DNA from: Oligoflexia bacterium
GTDB lineage: Bacteria > Bdellovibrionota > Bdellovibrionia > JABDDW01
Assembly (NCBI GenBank): GCA_016715815.1
Contig: JADJXN010000012.1
Location: 1 to 24,743 of the forward strand
Direction of reading: 5' to 3'
DNA length: 24,743 nucleotides
Positions 7,409-15,084 of this stretch are shown here, in pieces. The notes under the pieces were generated by a model. The model made no database searches and was not told the origin of the DNA. It saw only the letters and a program-made list of their open reading frames with translations. The position numbers and the translations under genes are program-made. Position 1 is the stretch's first letter. Each line of letters begins with the position of its first letter.

Positions 7409-8494
7409 ATGGATTATGAGCACTTAAGTGAGAACGAGTTAATTGAAAAAATAATTGCCGCAAAGCAGCGTTATGGAGAGGATCTTATCATTTTGGGTCA
7501 CCATTATCAGCGTGGCCAAATTGTAAAATTAAGCGACTTTGTTGGGGATAGTTTTGGCCTTTCAGAAAAAGCCGCCACATCAAAAGCTAAAAATATTGTA
7601 TTTTGTGGCGTTAGATTCATGGCAGAAAGTGCAGCCATTTTAGCTAAAAAAAATCAAAAAGTTTATCATCCAGATCCAGATGCAGGGTGTCCCATGGCTG
7701 ATATGGCCAATATGGAGCAAGTTCAGCTTGCTTGGAATAAAATCACCAAAGCCACAAATCAAAAAATAATTCCCGTGACTTATATGAACTCCACTGCAGA
7801 GCTTAAGGCTTTTTGCGGCTTAATGGATGGTATTGTTTGCACCTCTTCCAATGCAGAAAAAGTATTTCAGTGGGCTTATGAAAGAGGAAGTAAAATATTC
7901 TTTTTTCCAGATGAGCATTTAGGCAGAAACACAGGTAAAAAATTTAAAATTCATCAGGATCAAATGCTTTTATGGGATCCCCATGGGGAAAAAATGGCCG
8001 AGGATAAAGAAATTAAAAGCGCAAAGCTCATTTTATGGAGGGGCCACTGCCCTGTGCATATGGAGTTTAAATTAAGAGATGTTAAGCATGTCAGAAAACA
8101 GTTTCCTGGGTGCAAAGTGGTTGTGCATCCGGAGTGTGAACAAGAAGTGGTTGACGCCTCTGATGCCAATGGAAGTACTGATTTTATTGTAAAATATGTA
8201 AGTGCCCTTGAGCCTGGTAGTATTGTTTTTGTAGGCACTGAGGTGAATTTAGTAACAAGGCTTCAAAAGCTCAATCCAGATAAAAAAGTTTTTAAACTAC
8301 AAAGAAGCCTTTGTTTAACCATGTACCAGATTAATCTTTCAAACCTGGCCCACACTTTAGATAACCTAGATAAGCTTGAAACGGTTAATCTTACCCAAGA
8401 GACTATAGAAAATGCCAAAACCGCCCTTGATAGAATGCTAAATTTAAACAAAACAAGCTTGCCAAATTCCCGTACAGAGCTTACTTCTGATTAG
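7409..8494 (+). CDS. nadA: Quinolinate synthase NadA
   Basis: This 361-residue enzyme condenses iminoaspartate with dihydroxyacetone phosphate to quinolinate in de novo NAD synthesis, using an oxygen-sensitive [4Fe-4S] cluster. Visible signatures are LGHHYQRGQIVKLSDFVGDS (residues 29-48), FCGVRFMAESA, the cluster cysteines C94 (PDAGCPMA), C144 (GIVCTSSNA) and C302 (RSLCLTMYQ), WRGHCPVHMEF and HPECEQEVVDASD. TYMNSTAELKAF matches the substrate-binding YVNSTAEVKA region. No nadB or nadC is visible in the window. The ATG at 7409 lacks a clear Shine-Dalgarno site. The helicase gene starts five bases after its stop, implying a shared transcript. Confidence 0.95.
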   Translation: MDYEHLSENELIEKIIAAKQRYGEDLIILGHHYQRGQIVKLSDFVGDSFGLSEKAATSKAKNIVFCGVRFMAESAAILAKKNQKVYHPDPDAGCPMADMANMEQVQLAWNKITKATNQKIIPVTYMNSTAELKAFCGLMDGIVCTSSNAEKVFQWAYERGSKIFFFPDEHLGRNTGKKFKIHQDQMLLWDPHGEKMAEDKEIKSAKLILWRGHCPVHMEFKLRDVKHVRKQFPGCKVVVHPECEQEVVDASDANGSTDFIVKYVSALEPGSIVFVGTEVNLVTRLQKLNPDKKVFKLQRSLCLTMYQINLSNLAHTLDNLDKLETVNLTQETIENAKTALDRMLNLNKTSLPNSRTELTSD

Positions 8495-8499
8495 GTTAT

Positions 8500-10029
8500 A
8501 TGCAATTTTCTGAATTTGAGTTAAGGCCTGAAATTTTAAGTCAACTTGAAGAGATGGGGTTTAAAGAACCAACCCCCATTCAAACAGCTGTTATTCCTAC
8601 AATTTTAAAAGGTAAAGATGTTTCAGGCTTGGCCCAAACCGGTACTGGTAAGACGGGGGCTTTTGTTATTCCCCTTCTTGACCGCTGGCTTAAAGCTAAA
8701 GAAGACTCTCAGGCATGGAAGAAGAATAGTTATTATCTTATTTTGGTACCAACCAGGGAGCTGGCAGCCCAGGTAGATAAAGCTGTGAAGGAATTAGGTG
8801 CAAAAACAGATGTGAAGACAGCATGCATCTATGGGGGCGCGGGTTATGATGAGCAAAAAAAAGCTCTTAAAGACAATCCCACATTTGTGGTGGGCACCCC
8901 TGGAAGACTTTTGGATTTATATAAAACCCATGATCTTGATTTAAATGCAGTCAAAGCCATTGTTTTTGATGAGGCTGACCGTATGTTTGACATGGGTTTT
9001 AAAGACGACATGAAATACATTTTGCGTCGTGTACCTCGTGAAAGGCAGTTTTTATTATTTAGCGCTACATTGAATTTTGATGTCATTAATACTGCCTACC
9101 AATTTGGAGCAGAGCCTGTTGAGTATAACATCAGCCGTGACCAAGCCACTGCCGAAGGGGTTGAGCATGAGATTTTACACGTGGGCGATAATGAAAAACC
9201 CATGTATTTGCTTTCAATTTTAAAAAAACATGCGCCACTACAATGTATTGTGTTTAGTAATTTTAAAAATAATGTGGGTCGTATTGCCAAGTTTTTAAAA
9301 ATTAATGGTGTTGAAGCAACAGCTATGAGCTCGCTTTTATCTCAAATGCAAAGAAACAAAGTTTTAGAAGCCTTTAAAACTGGTAAAAAAACAATTCTTG
9401 TAGCCACTGATGTCGCAGCCCGCGGACTTGATATTAAAGGAGTCGATCTAGTTATTAACTTTGAGTTGCCCGATGATTCTGAGGGCTATGTTCATAGAAT
9501 TGGTAGAACTGGCAGGGCTGGCACAAAAGGAAAAGCTGTGGGGCTTGTGAGTGATAAAGATGTAGATGCCCTTCAAAGAATTGAAATTTATTTAAAAGAA
9601 AAAATAAACACTGGTTGGTTTGAGGATGCTGAATTAATAAAAGAATTTAAACCCTTTCCTGCCTATGATGATTTTAGGTTTGAAAAACCAGAACATAAAC
9701 CGCATAGGCAAAAATCTGAACATCATCATCATCAGAAAAGAGATGCCCATGGCGGTGGCGGAAGACATCAACACAGAGACCGTCATTCGGGAAGGCATTC
9801 TAATCCCTATAAAGATCAAAGACCAAAGCACCCACAAAATGCCCAAAAACAAGGCCACTATAAACAGAGCCAGTCCCATCAACATAAACAGCTCAAACAA
9901 AATAACCAGCAGCACTTTAAACGTAGGCCATTAAAGCCAGTAACTTCCTTGGCTCAACAAACTCCCAATACTCAAGCAGTAGGAATAGCTGGTAAAATAA
10001 AAAACTTTTTAACAAAATTATTTAGCTAA
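8500..10029 (+). CDS. rhlE: DEAD-box RNA helicase, RhlE-like, with His-rich basic tail
   Basis: This 509-residue ATP-dependent RNA helicase carries all DEAD-box motifs in order: Q motif GFKEPTPIQ (20-28), motif I AQTGTGKT (45-52), PTRELAAQ (84-91), TPGRLLD (133-139), DEAD (157-160), SAT (188-190), ATDVAARGLDI and HRIGRTGRAG. The helicase core matches the RhlE/CsdA group that remodels rRNA and mRNA structure. After about residue 390 comes a roughly 120-residue low-complexity tail rich in His, Gln, Lys and Arg (SEHHHHQKRDAHGGGGRHQH), probably a disordered RNA-binding extension. The gene is five bases downstream of nadA. Its last 12 bases overlap the end of the convergent gene at 10018. The rhlE symbol rests on core similarity and is less certain than the family. 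Confidence 0.93.
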   Translation: MQFSEFELRPEILSQLEEMGFKEPTPIQTAVIPTILKGKDVSGLAQTGTGKTGAFVIPLLDRWLKAKEDSQAWKKNSYYLILVPTRELAAQVDKAVKELGAKTDVKTACIYGGAGYDEQKKALKDNPTFVVGTPGRLLDLYKTHDLDLNAVKAIVFDEADRMFDMGFKDDMKYILRRVPRERQFLLFSATLNFDVINTAYQFGAEPVEYNISRDQATAEGVEHEILHVGDNEKPMYLLSILKKHAPLQCIVFSNFKNNVGRIAKFLKINGVEATAMSSLLSQMQRNKVLEAFKTGKKTILVATDVAARGLDIKGVDLVINFELPDDSEGYVHRIGRTGRAGTKGKAVGLVSDKDVDALQRIEIYLKEKINTGWFEDAELIKEFKPFPAYDDFRFEKPEHKPHRQKSEHHHHQKRDAHGGGGRHQHRDRHSGRHSNPYKDQRPKHPQNAQKQGHYKQSQSHQHKQLKQNNQQHFKRRPLKPVTSLAQQTPNTQAVGIAGKIKNFLTKLFS

Positions 10030-10536
10030 TTTTTCTGCACTTGCAAAAACTTTTTGACAAGCCTTTAAAGCTTTATCAAAAATATCTTTTTCTGCTGAGC
10101 AGGTAAAAATTAAAAATTTATTATCAGAATTTTTAGATACAAATTGTCTTATTTTTTTATCGCCCTGTTTCGCTCTCAATTCAATTTCATATCCCTCAAG
10201 CTGCCCATACACAGCTTTTTGTGACAAAAGTAAGTCAAAGCCAAATTTGGGGTAATCTTTAAGCCACTTTTCAACATACCTTTTTGAGGATGCAAGTGAA
10301 GATTCATCGGCTCTTAAACTAAGTGTTGCTTTTTGAAGTTTTAAAGATTTTGGTTTTGCAAAAAATAAACTTCCAGAAGCTACAAAATCATCTGCATCAA
10401 AGGCTAGCCACTCTTGACTTTGGTAGGTAAGCTTTAAATTTATATCTGGGTTTTCAAAACTTTTAATATCAATAGCTGCTAAGGCTATTTGAAAATTTAT
10501 TAGAATAACTGAGACTAAAGTCCGTTTTAGTAACAT
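10018..10536 (-). CDS. Small exported protein of unknown function
   Basis: I chose the ATG at 10536 because it opens directly with a signal peptide (MLLKRTLVSVILINFQIALA-AID); the frame is open further upstream but gives no better start. The 172-residue product has a mature domain of about 150 residues with alternating strands (INLKLTYQSQEWLAFDAD, FLIFTCSAEKDIFDKALKACQKVF) and a C-terminal helix. The order of a long KRYVEKWLKDYPKFGF helix, a GYEIELRAKQGD strand pair and FLIFTCSA followed by a helix is reminiscent of PsbP/MOG1-like folds (as in DcrB), but this is a guess from pattern only. Two Cys close to the end could pair. It is convergent with and overlaps the helicase gene by 12 bases. 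Confidence 0.72.
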   Translation of the reverse strand: MLLKRTLVSVILINFQIALAAIDIKSFENPDINLKLTYQSQEWLAFDADDFVASGSLFFAKPKSLKLQKATLSLRADESSLASSKRYVEKWLKDYPKFGFDLLLSQKAVYGQLEGYEIELRAKQGDKKIRQFVSKNSDNKFLIFTCSAEKDIFDKALKACQKVFASAEKLAK

Positions 10537-10538
10537 CT

Positions 10539-10547
10539 TGATATAAT
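10539..10547 (+). promoter_or_regulatory. Extended -10 promoter for the SLT-like gene block
   Basis: TGATATAAT at 10539-10547 is a perfect extended -10 element (TGnTATAAT) about 53 bases before the ATG at 10600. No good -35 is seen, which is common with extended -10 promoters. It sits right against the start of the divergent gene at 10536. Confidence 0.45.
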
Positions 10548-10599
10548 TGTAGCAAAAATGAGTGAAAAAAAATAGCACGCATTCCGTTGTTAGAGGAGT

Positions 10600-13029
10600 A
10601 TGCATCTTAAGTATTTGCATTTTACTATTATTTTTGCACTTTTAAAGCTCTGCGCTATTAATCTTTTTGCAGATAACTTTGTAGATTTAAAGCAACCGCA
10701 AAACGAATATCAAACCTCAAAAACCCGTGCTCTTTATACCGTTTATAAAAATGCTAATGCAGATTTGAAAGAACAAGTAGGCTGGCTCAATGATGGAAGT
10801 TTTATTGTAGGTGTTGACGGGTATGAAACTGATGAGTGGGTAAAAATAAAATTTGCCTATTTCGCAAGGACTTCAAACTGTATGATGTCCTTAAGTTCCG
10901 ATGCCGATTTAAAAGAAAAAATTGAAAATAAGTTTAAAGAACTTGTAGTTGCTAATAAAAGTGATTTTTCAAAAATAAAGCAATTTCTAAAAAATGAACA
11001 AATAGATGTTTCTTGTTTTAACGAGGGGATAGGTTACATTAAACCCTACTACTTAACAAAAGTAGAAGAAACAGAAAGAAAAGTTGCTGCTGCAAAAGAA
11101 AAAACTGAAGCAAAACAAAAAGTAGTAAAAAATAAAATCAGCGTTGAAAAAGAAGTCATAGATATAGAAGCGCAAATAAAAGAAGAAGACGATAAATTAA
11201 AAACTGCAAAACAAAAGCAAGAGTTAGAGGGGCAAGTTGAGAGAGCAAAACAAGAAGCTCAAGCTGTTAAGTTTGAGCAAGAGAGATTAAAAGCAGAAAG
11301 AGTAGAAAACCTAAGGCTTGAAAGAGAAAAAATAGCCCAAGAAAAACAAAAACTAGAACAGGAAAAAGCAGAGCTTAAAAAGTTAAAGCAAGAACAGGAC
11401 GAAAAAGCTTACTTAAATGAGTTAAAGTTTGAAAGAGAAAAAGTAGCCAAAGAAAAACAAAGACTAGAACAAGAAAAGGCTGAACTTTTAAAATACAAAC
11501 GTGAAAAACTCGAGTTAAGTAAACTTGAGCAAAAAAGTTTTGAAGAAGAAAGGGCTGAGCTAGAAAAATTAAAAAAAGAAAACGAAGACATGTCCCGCAT
11601 TGATGAGCTAAAGCTTCAAAGGGATAAAATTGCTCAAGAAATGAAAAAGCTTGAGGAAGAAAAAGCAGCACTTTTAAAGCGCAAAAAAGATAAACTGGAA
11701 TTTGAAAAACTTGAGCAAAAAAAGCTTGAAGAAGAAAAGGCAGAGCTAGCAAAGCTAGAAAAAGAAAAGAAAGAGCTGGAAAGCGCAGAGAAAGAACGTG
11801 AGGAAAAGGAACGTATTGCAAAAGAAAAAGCTGAAAAAGAGAGACTTGAAAAAGAAAAAGCAGAGCTGGCAAAGCTTGAAAAGGAAAAAAGGGAATTAGA
11901 AAAAGCAGAAAAGGAACGCTTGGAGAAGGAGCGTATTGCAAAAGAAAAAGCTGAAAAAGAAAGACTTGAAAAAGAAAAAGCAGAGCTAGCAAAGCTTGAA
12001 AAAGAAAAGAAAGAACTAGAAAAAGCTGAGCTTGCGCGTCTTGAGAGGGAAAAGGGGGAATTAGAAAAGGCTGAGAAAGAACGTATAGAAAAAGAAAAAA
12101 CCGCCGCAGAAAAAGCGGAAAAGCTAAAGCTTGAGCAAGAAAAGCTGGCTCAAGCAAAACTTGAAAAAGAAATGCATGAAAAAAGAAATAGAGCCAGAAA
12201 CGCAAACCCAGGGGAATTTTGTGGAGCGCCTGGCGAGGTGCTAAGATTTGATTCAGAAAATATTAACTTTCAAACAGAAAAAACAACTTTGGGCTGCGAA
12301 GTCACTTTTCTGGATTGCGGAAGTCAAAAAATAAGTACATTAAAGAAAATAGCTGAGTTAACAAATCTAAGTGTGCAAAGTGGAAAGAAAAATTGTTTAA
12401 ATGCCTTAAATAAATTTTATTCTACCTGCGGTATGTGGAAAGATAAATCATTTACTGAAAAAGTAACTGAAGTCAAAAAGCTTAGCCATGAAATTACTGA
12501 TGCACACATAAAGAATCAAAATTTCTCTGAGAAAGTGAGCTCAGAGCTTTTAACTTGTATGGCTTATAATGAAACAAAAGACTTAAATCCACAATATTTT
12601 GCAGCCGCTTGTGAGCCAAGATCTACCACTATAAGGCTTCCAGCCAACGTGTCAGATAAGTGGGGAAGAATTAACTATATGCAAGATTTTACCAATGATG
12701 AAATCGGTTTTAATAAGCAAGCTTTTTATAAACTTATATTAAATTGGCAAGATTATTTAAAGTATGAAATCCCTGTTAAAACAGCGGGGCCCAGCTATGA
12801 GAGCTTTTTTGGCTCCCCAGTGCACATGTATGATCAAATGCTAGATCGCCCTGATATTCAGCTGGAGCTTATTAGCCACCAACTTAACTATCAAATACGT
12901 CAGGGCTCAAGCTTTGATGAGGCTATGCAAAAGTACTACGGTGGCAAAGGGGCTAATAAAATCACAACGGTAAAGCAGTGTGCAAGTTGTCTTAAAAAAA
13001 CTAACCGTCTTGATTGCCTTATTAATTAA
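10600..13029 (+). CDS. Exported SLT-like paralogue A with long charged helical repeat region
   Basis: This 809-residue exported protein has no confident family name. Residues 1-24 form a signal peptide. Residues about 30-150 resemble the N-terminus of the next large gene and look SH3-like (VGWLNDGSFIVGVDG ... WVKIKFAYFA, with two Cys). Residues about 150-530 are almost entirely E, K, A, L and R: a very long charged single helix or coiled coil with 40-residue repeats. Residues about 535-809 are a Cys-rich domain shared with the genes at 13078 and 15085. There, E658 (CMAYNETKDLNP) matches the presumed catalytic Glu of the third paralogue, but GFNKQ (703-707) replaces GLGQ and KYYGGKG (778-784) replaces YYNGDD. 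It ends with a CxxCLKK-DC motif. AGAGGAG lies only one base before the ATG, unusually close. It is first in a likely five-gene operon. Confidence 0.85.
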   Translation: MHLKYLHFTIIFALLKLCAINLFADNFVDLKQPQNEYQTSKTRALYTVYKNANADLKEQVGWLNDGSFIVGVDGYETDEWVKIKFAYFARTSNCMMSLSSDADLKEKIENKFKELVVANKSDFSKIKQFLKNEQIDVSCFNEGIGYIKPYYLTKVEETERKVAAAKEKTEAKQKVVKNKISVEKEVIDIEAQIKEEDDKLKTAKQKQELEGQVERAKQEAQAVKFEQERLKAERVENLRLEREKIAQEKQKLEQEKAELKKLKQEQDEKAYLNELKFEREKVAKEKQRLEQEKAELLKYKREKLELSKLEQKSFEEERAELEKLKKENEDMSRIDELKLQRDKIAQEMKKLEEEKAALLKRKKDKLEFEKLEQKKLEEEKAELAKLEKEKKELESAEKEREEKERIAKEKAEKERLEKEKAELAKLEKEKRELEKAEKERLEKERIAKEKAEKERLEKEKAELAKLEKEKKELEKAELARLEREKGELEKAEKERIEKEKTAAEKAEKLKLEQEKLAQAKLEKEMHEKRNRARNANPGEFCGAPGEVLRFDSENINFQTEKTTLGCEVTFLDCGSQKISTLKKIAELTNLSVQSGKKNCLNALNKFYSTCGMWKDKSFTEKVTEVKKLSHEITDAHIKNQNFSEKVSSELLTCMAYNETKDLNPQYFAAACEPRSTTIRLPANVSDKWGRINYMQDFTNDEIGFNKQAFYKLILNWQDYLKYEIPVKTAGPSYESFFGSPVHMYDQMLDRPDIQLELISHQLNYQIRQGSSFDEAMQKYYGGKGANKITTVKQCASCLKKTNRLDCLIN
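11730..12051 (+). repeat. In-frame 120-bp tandem repeat (40 residues)
   Basis: CGTATTGCA recurs at 11812 and 11932, exactly 120 bases apart, each followed by nearly the same sequence encoding ERIAKEKAEKERLEKEKAEL and the segment after it. A partial unit precedes them and a degenerate one follows. Differences are mostly synonymous A/G changes, which suggests fairly recent tandem duplication inside the helix region. Confidence 0.85.
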
Positions 13030-13077
13030 TGACTTTAGTCCTATGAATAAAGCTTTCAATTAAGCCGAAACGTAAGT

Positions 13078-14634
13078 GTGCTTATACTCTACATTTTTAT
13101 GATTTTCCAAAATTCTTTCGCTGTTGATTTTAATTCCCAAGGCAGTGATTACGCTGTACCTGAGGGTAAACTTGTCCCCGTGTATGTGTCTAAAGATTTA
13201 AAATCAGAAAAAATTGGTTTTATGCCAGAAGGAAGTTATATAAAACTTTTGCATAAAGATGACCCGCGCAGTTGGAAGACCATTCGATTTGCCTATATAG
13301 CTGCAAGACCTGAGTGTTCCAAGGCCAGTCAAGTTAAAGAAATTAATGAAAGAGTGTTGCAAATGTTTAACGTGAGCTTAGGCATGAACCAAAATGATGC
13401 AGATGTATCAGTTAACGTGCGAACTGTTTTAAGAGATAATGAAATACCGGAATATTGTTTTAAAATAAGTCAGGGTTTTGTGCAAGAAGAGCAGCTTACT
13501 GAGCCTGGGCAAGTAAAGACGCAAGCATCAGTTAAATCACAAACTCAGTGTACAGATTGTAAGAGCGCAAATATCTTAAGTGAGGCTGCTAAAAACATAA
13601 CAAGCATGATGGAAAAAGGGGATAGTGATGTGCCTCGCCCTAGCTCTAAGCTTTGCTCAAGTGATGGTAAACCAAAAATAATTAAGCTTGGTACAATTAC
13701 CCTTAAAGCGCATTGGCAAAAACGAATTGTAGAGGAAGACAAAGTAGCCATAAACAGTAAGGGGGTAAGGTATAAAGAAAAAGTTTTAAAAAACAAATGG
13801 TTTTGTGAAATAGATTTTGCCTCCGGCTGTGAAGATAAAGAGGCCACTTTGCCAAAGGTGGTAAGTATTGCAGATTATTTTGTTGAAAATAAGCAGCCGC
13901 AATTGTGTACTCAGACCTTAGAAAAGTTTTATAACCAGTGTGGGGTATGGAAAGATAAAAGCTTTCAGACTCGTTTTAGTGAGGTGAAAGCGGCAAGTCA
14001 AAAAGTTGTGACAGAGCTTAAAAAGCAAGAAGGTAAAGAATTTACTAGCTCTATTACGCCAGAACTTCTTCAATGCATTGCTGTAAGAGAAAACCGAACA
14101 CTTGAGCCATCAAGGGTGAATTACAGAGCATGTGATAATAGAATTGACCCGAAGAGAAAATATAGAAAAGAACTGTTAGAATATTTAGGAGATTTTGAAA
14201 TGCTTAAGTGGCGCTCTGCTGCCTACGGGCTAAACCAAAGCCGGTTTGAAACATTTAAAGAAAATTGGGATAAGTTCTTAAAATTTAAAAAACCACTTTT
14301 TTATAATGATAAAAACAAAACCTATGCAGAAATCTTTGAGAGTGCCGAAGAGCTTTTTGAGGTAATGGCTGACTTGCCAGAGCTTCAAATTGAAAAAATG
14401 GCCCGGGACTTAAGTTTTAGATACCTTAAGTTTAACCTTGATAGGTATACATCTAAGGGACATTCGCGATTTGATGCTACCATACTAAGTTATGATGGTG
14501 ACCAAGCTAAAACTTATTTGCCAGCTATTAAAGGCTGTATGCAGTGCTTGAAAAAAAGTCCGGGTAATGAAGATTGTTTTGAGAACATACATGGACCCCA
14601 AATACCTAATAAAAGGAAAGTAACGAATATATGA
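13078..14634 (+). CDS. Exported SLT-like paralogue B (partly degenerate signature)
   Basis: This 518-residue protein starts at a GTG (13078) and opens with a short hydrophobic leader MLILYIFMIFQNSFA that lacks the usual Lys/Arg, so the start is somewhat uncertain. The 5' context matches that of the third paralogue (CCGAA 13 and 14 bases before the start), which supports it. Residues about 25-140 are SH3-like (VPVYVSKDLKSEKIGFMPEG). QCTDCKSAN at 157-165 is shared with paralogue C. A middle Cys domain (LCSSDG ... WFCEIDFASGCED) precedes the SLT-like domain: E338 in VRENRTLEP, AAYGLNQS (381-388, GLNQ for GLGQ) and SYDGD (471-475, for YNGD), then CMQCLKK and a final Cys. A cell-wall-related or pseudo-enzyme role is inferred. 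It overlaps the next gene by ATGA. Confidence 0.83.
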   Translation: MLILYIFMIFQNSFAVDFNSQGSDYAVPEGKLVPVYVSKDLKSEKIGFMPEGSYIKLLHKDDPRSWKTIRFAYIAARPECSKASQVKEINERVLQMFNVSLGMNQNDADVSVNVRTVLRDNEIPEYCFKISQGFVQEEQLTEPGQVKTQASVKSQTQCTDCKSANILSEAAKNITSMMEKGDSDVPRPSSKLCSSDGKPKIIKLGTITLKAHWQKRIVEEDKVAINSKGVRYKEKVLKNKWFCEIDFASGCEDKEATLPKVVSIADYFVENKQPQLCTQTLEKFYNQCGVWKDKSFQTRFSEVKAASQKVVTELKKQEGKEFTSSITPELLQCIAVRENRTLEPSRVNYRACDNRIDPKRKYRKELLEYLGDFEMLKWRSAAYGLNQSRFETFKENWDKFLKFKKPLFYNDKNKTYAEIFESAEELFEVMADLPELQIEKMARDLSFRYLKFNLDRYTSKGHSRFDATILSYDGDQAKTYLPAIKGCMQCLKKSPGNEDCFENIHGPQIPNKRKVTNI

Positions 14635-15053
14635 AGGTTATTTTTTTAGTGCTACTACTAGTATCGAATTTTGCTCACGCTTCTAAGCAGTGGCGTTGCT
14701 ATTCATGGAAGGCAGAACTTGCTGATAAGGAAATTATTTTCTATAGTGTTAAAAACAATAAAGAATTTTACCGCTGGCCCTTTGACCACGAGCTTCAAAT
14801 ATTATTAACAGAGCCAAATTGCCTTAAGGCGGGATCTCACACCTATTTAATAGCAAAGCTTACTTCGGGTGCGCATAGCCAAAAAATTGTAGTGCTTGAG
14901 CCAACAAATAAGACCAATGTCTTAGCCTTTGAAAAGACCTCTGTAGATGATATTGATTATGAAATTTTGGAGGGGAAAATAAAAATCACTTCTTATAATG
15001 AAAAATCAATCCAAGACCCAAGTCCTGTTGAAGAAGTAAGTTATTGGCCTTAA
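14631..15053 (+). CDS. Small exported GAHS-motif protein D, partner of B
   Basis: This 140-residue protein has a clear signal peptide (MKVIFLVLLLVSNFAHA-SKQ) and is translationally coupled to B by the ATGA overlap. The mature protein is beta-rich with two Cys (C23, C63 region). It is a paralogue of the 152-residue protein at 16731: HTYLIAKLTSGAHSQKIVVLEP here aligns with KSILITRWSRGAHSEVIRVFDP there, and both end with a Trp-Pro or Trp-Asp-Pro sequence. I do not recognise the family. Its position after each large SLT-like gene suggests that it binds, chaperones or inhibits the large partner in the periplasm, but nothing in the sequence proves this. Confidence 0.78.
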   Translation: MKVIFLVLLLVSNFAHASKQWRCYSWKAELADKEIIFYSVKNNKEFYRWPFDHELQILLTEPNCLKAGSHTYLIAKLTSGAHSQKIVVLEPTNKTNVLAFEKTSVDDIDYEILEGKIKITSYNEKSIQDPSPVEEVSYWP

Positions 15054-15084
15054 AAAAATAGCCTGAAGTTCCGAATACTTATTG

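Noticed and set aside
7350..7463. N-terminal extension of the flavoprotein to 7463
   Set aside because: It would overlap the nadA coding region and adds 38 residues unrelated to the FNR fold; ATG 7349 starts right at the FAD domain.
11375..12205. Long minus-strand open frame opposite the charged helix region
   Set aside because: It is the low-complexity mirror of the E/K-rich repeats (Phe/Leu-rich), with no start signal or family resemblance.
14631..15053. Classical toxin-antitoxin reading of the B-D and C-E pairs
   Set aside because: The small protein follows the large one and both carry signal peptides, so a cytoplasmic toxin-antitoxin pair is unlikely; an exported enzyme-inhibitor idea is kept only as inference.
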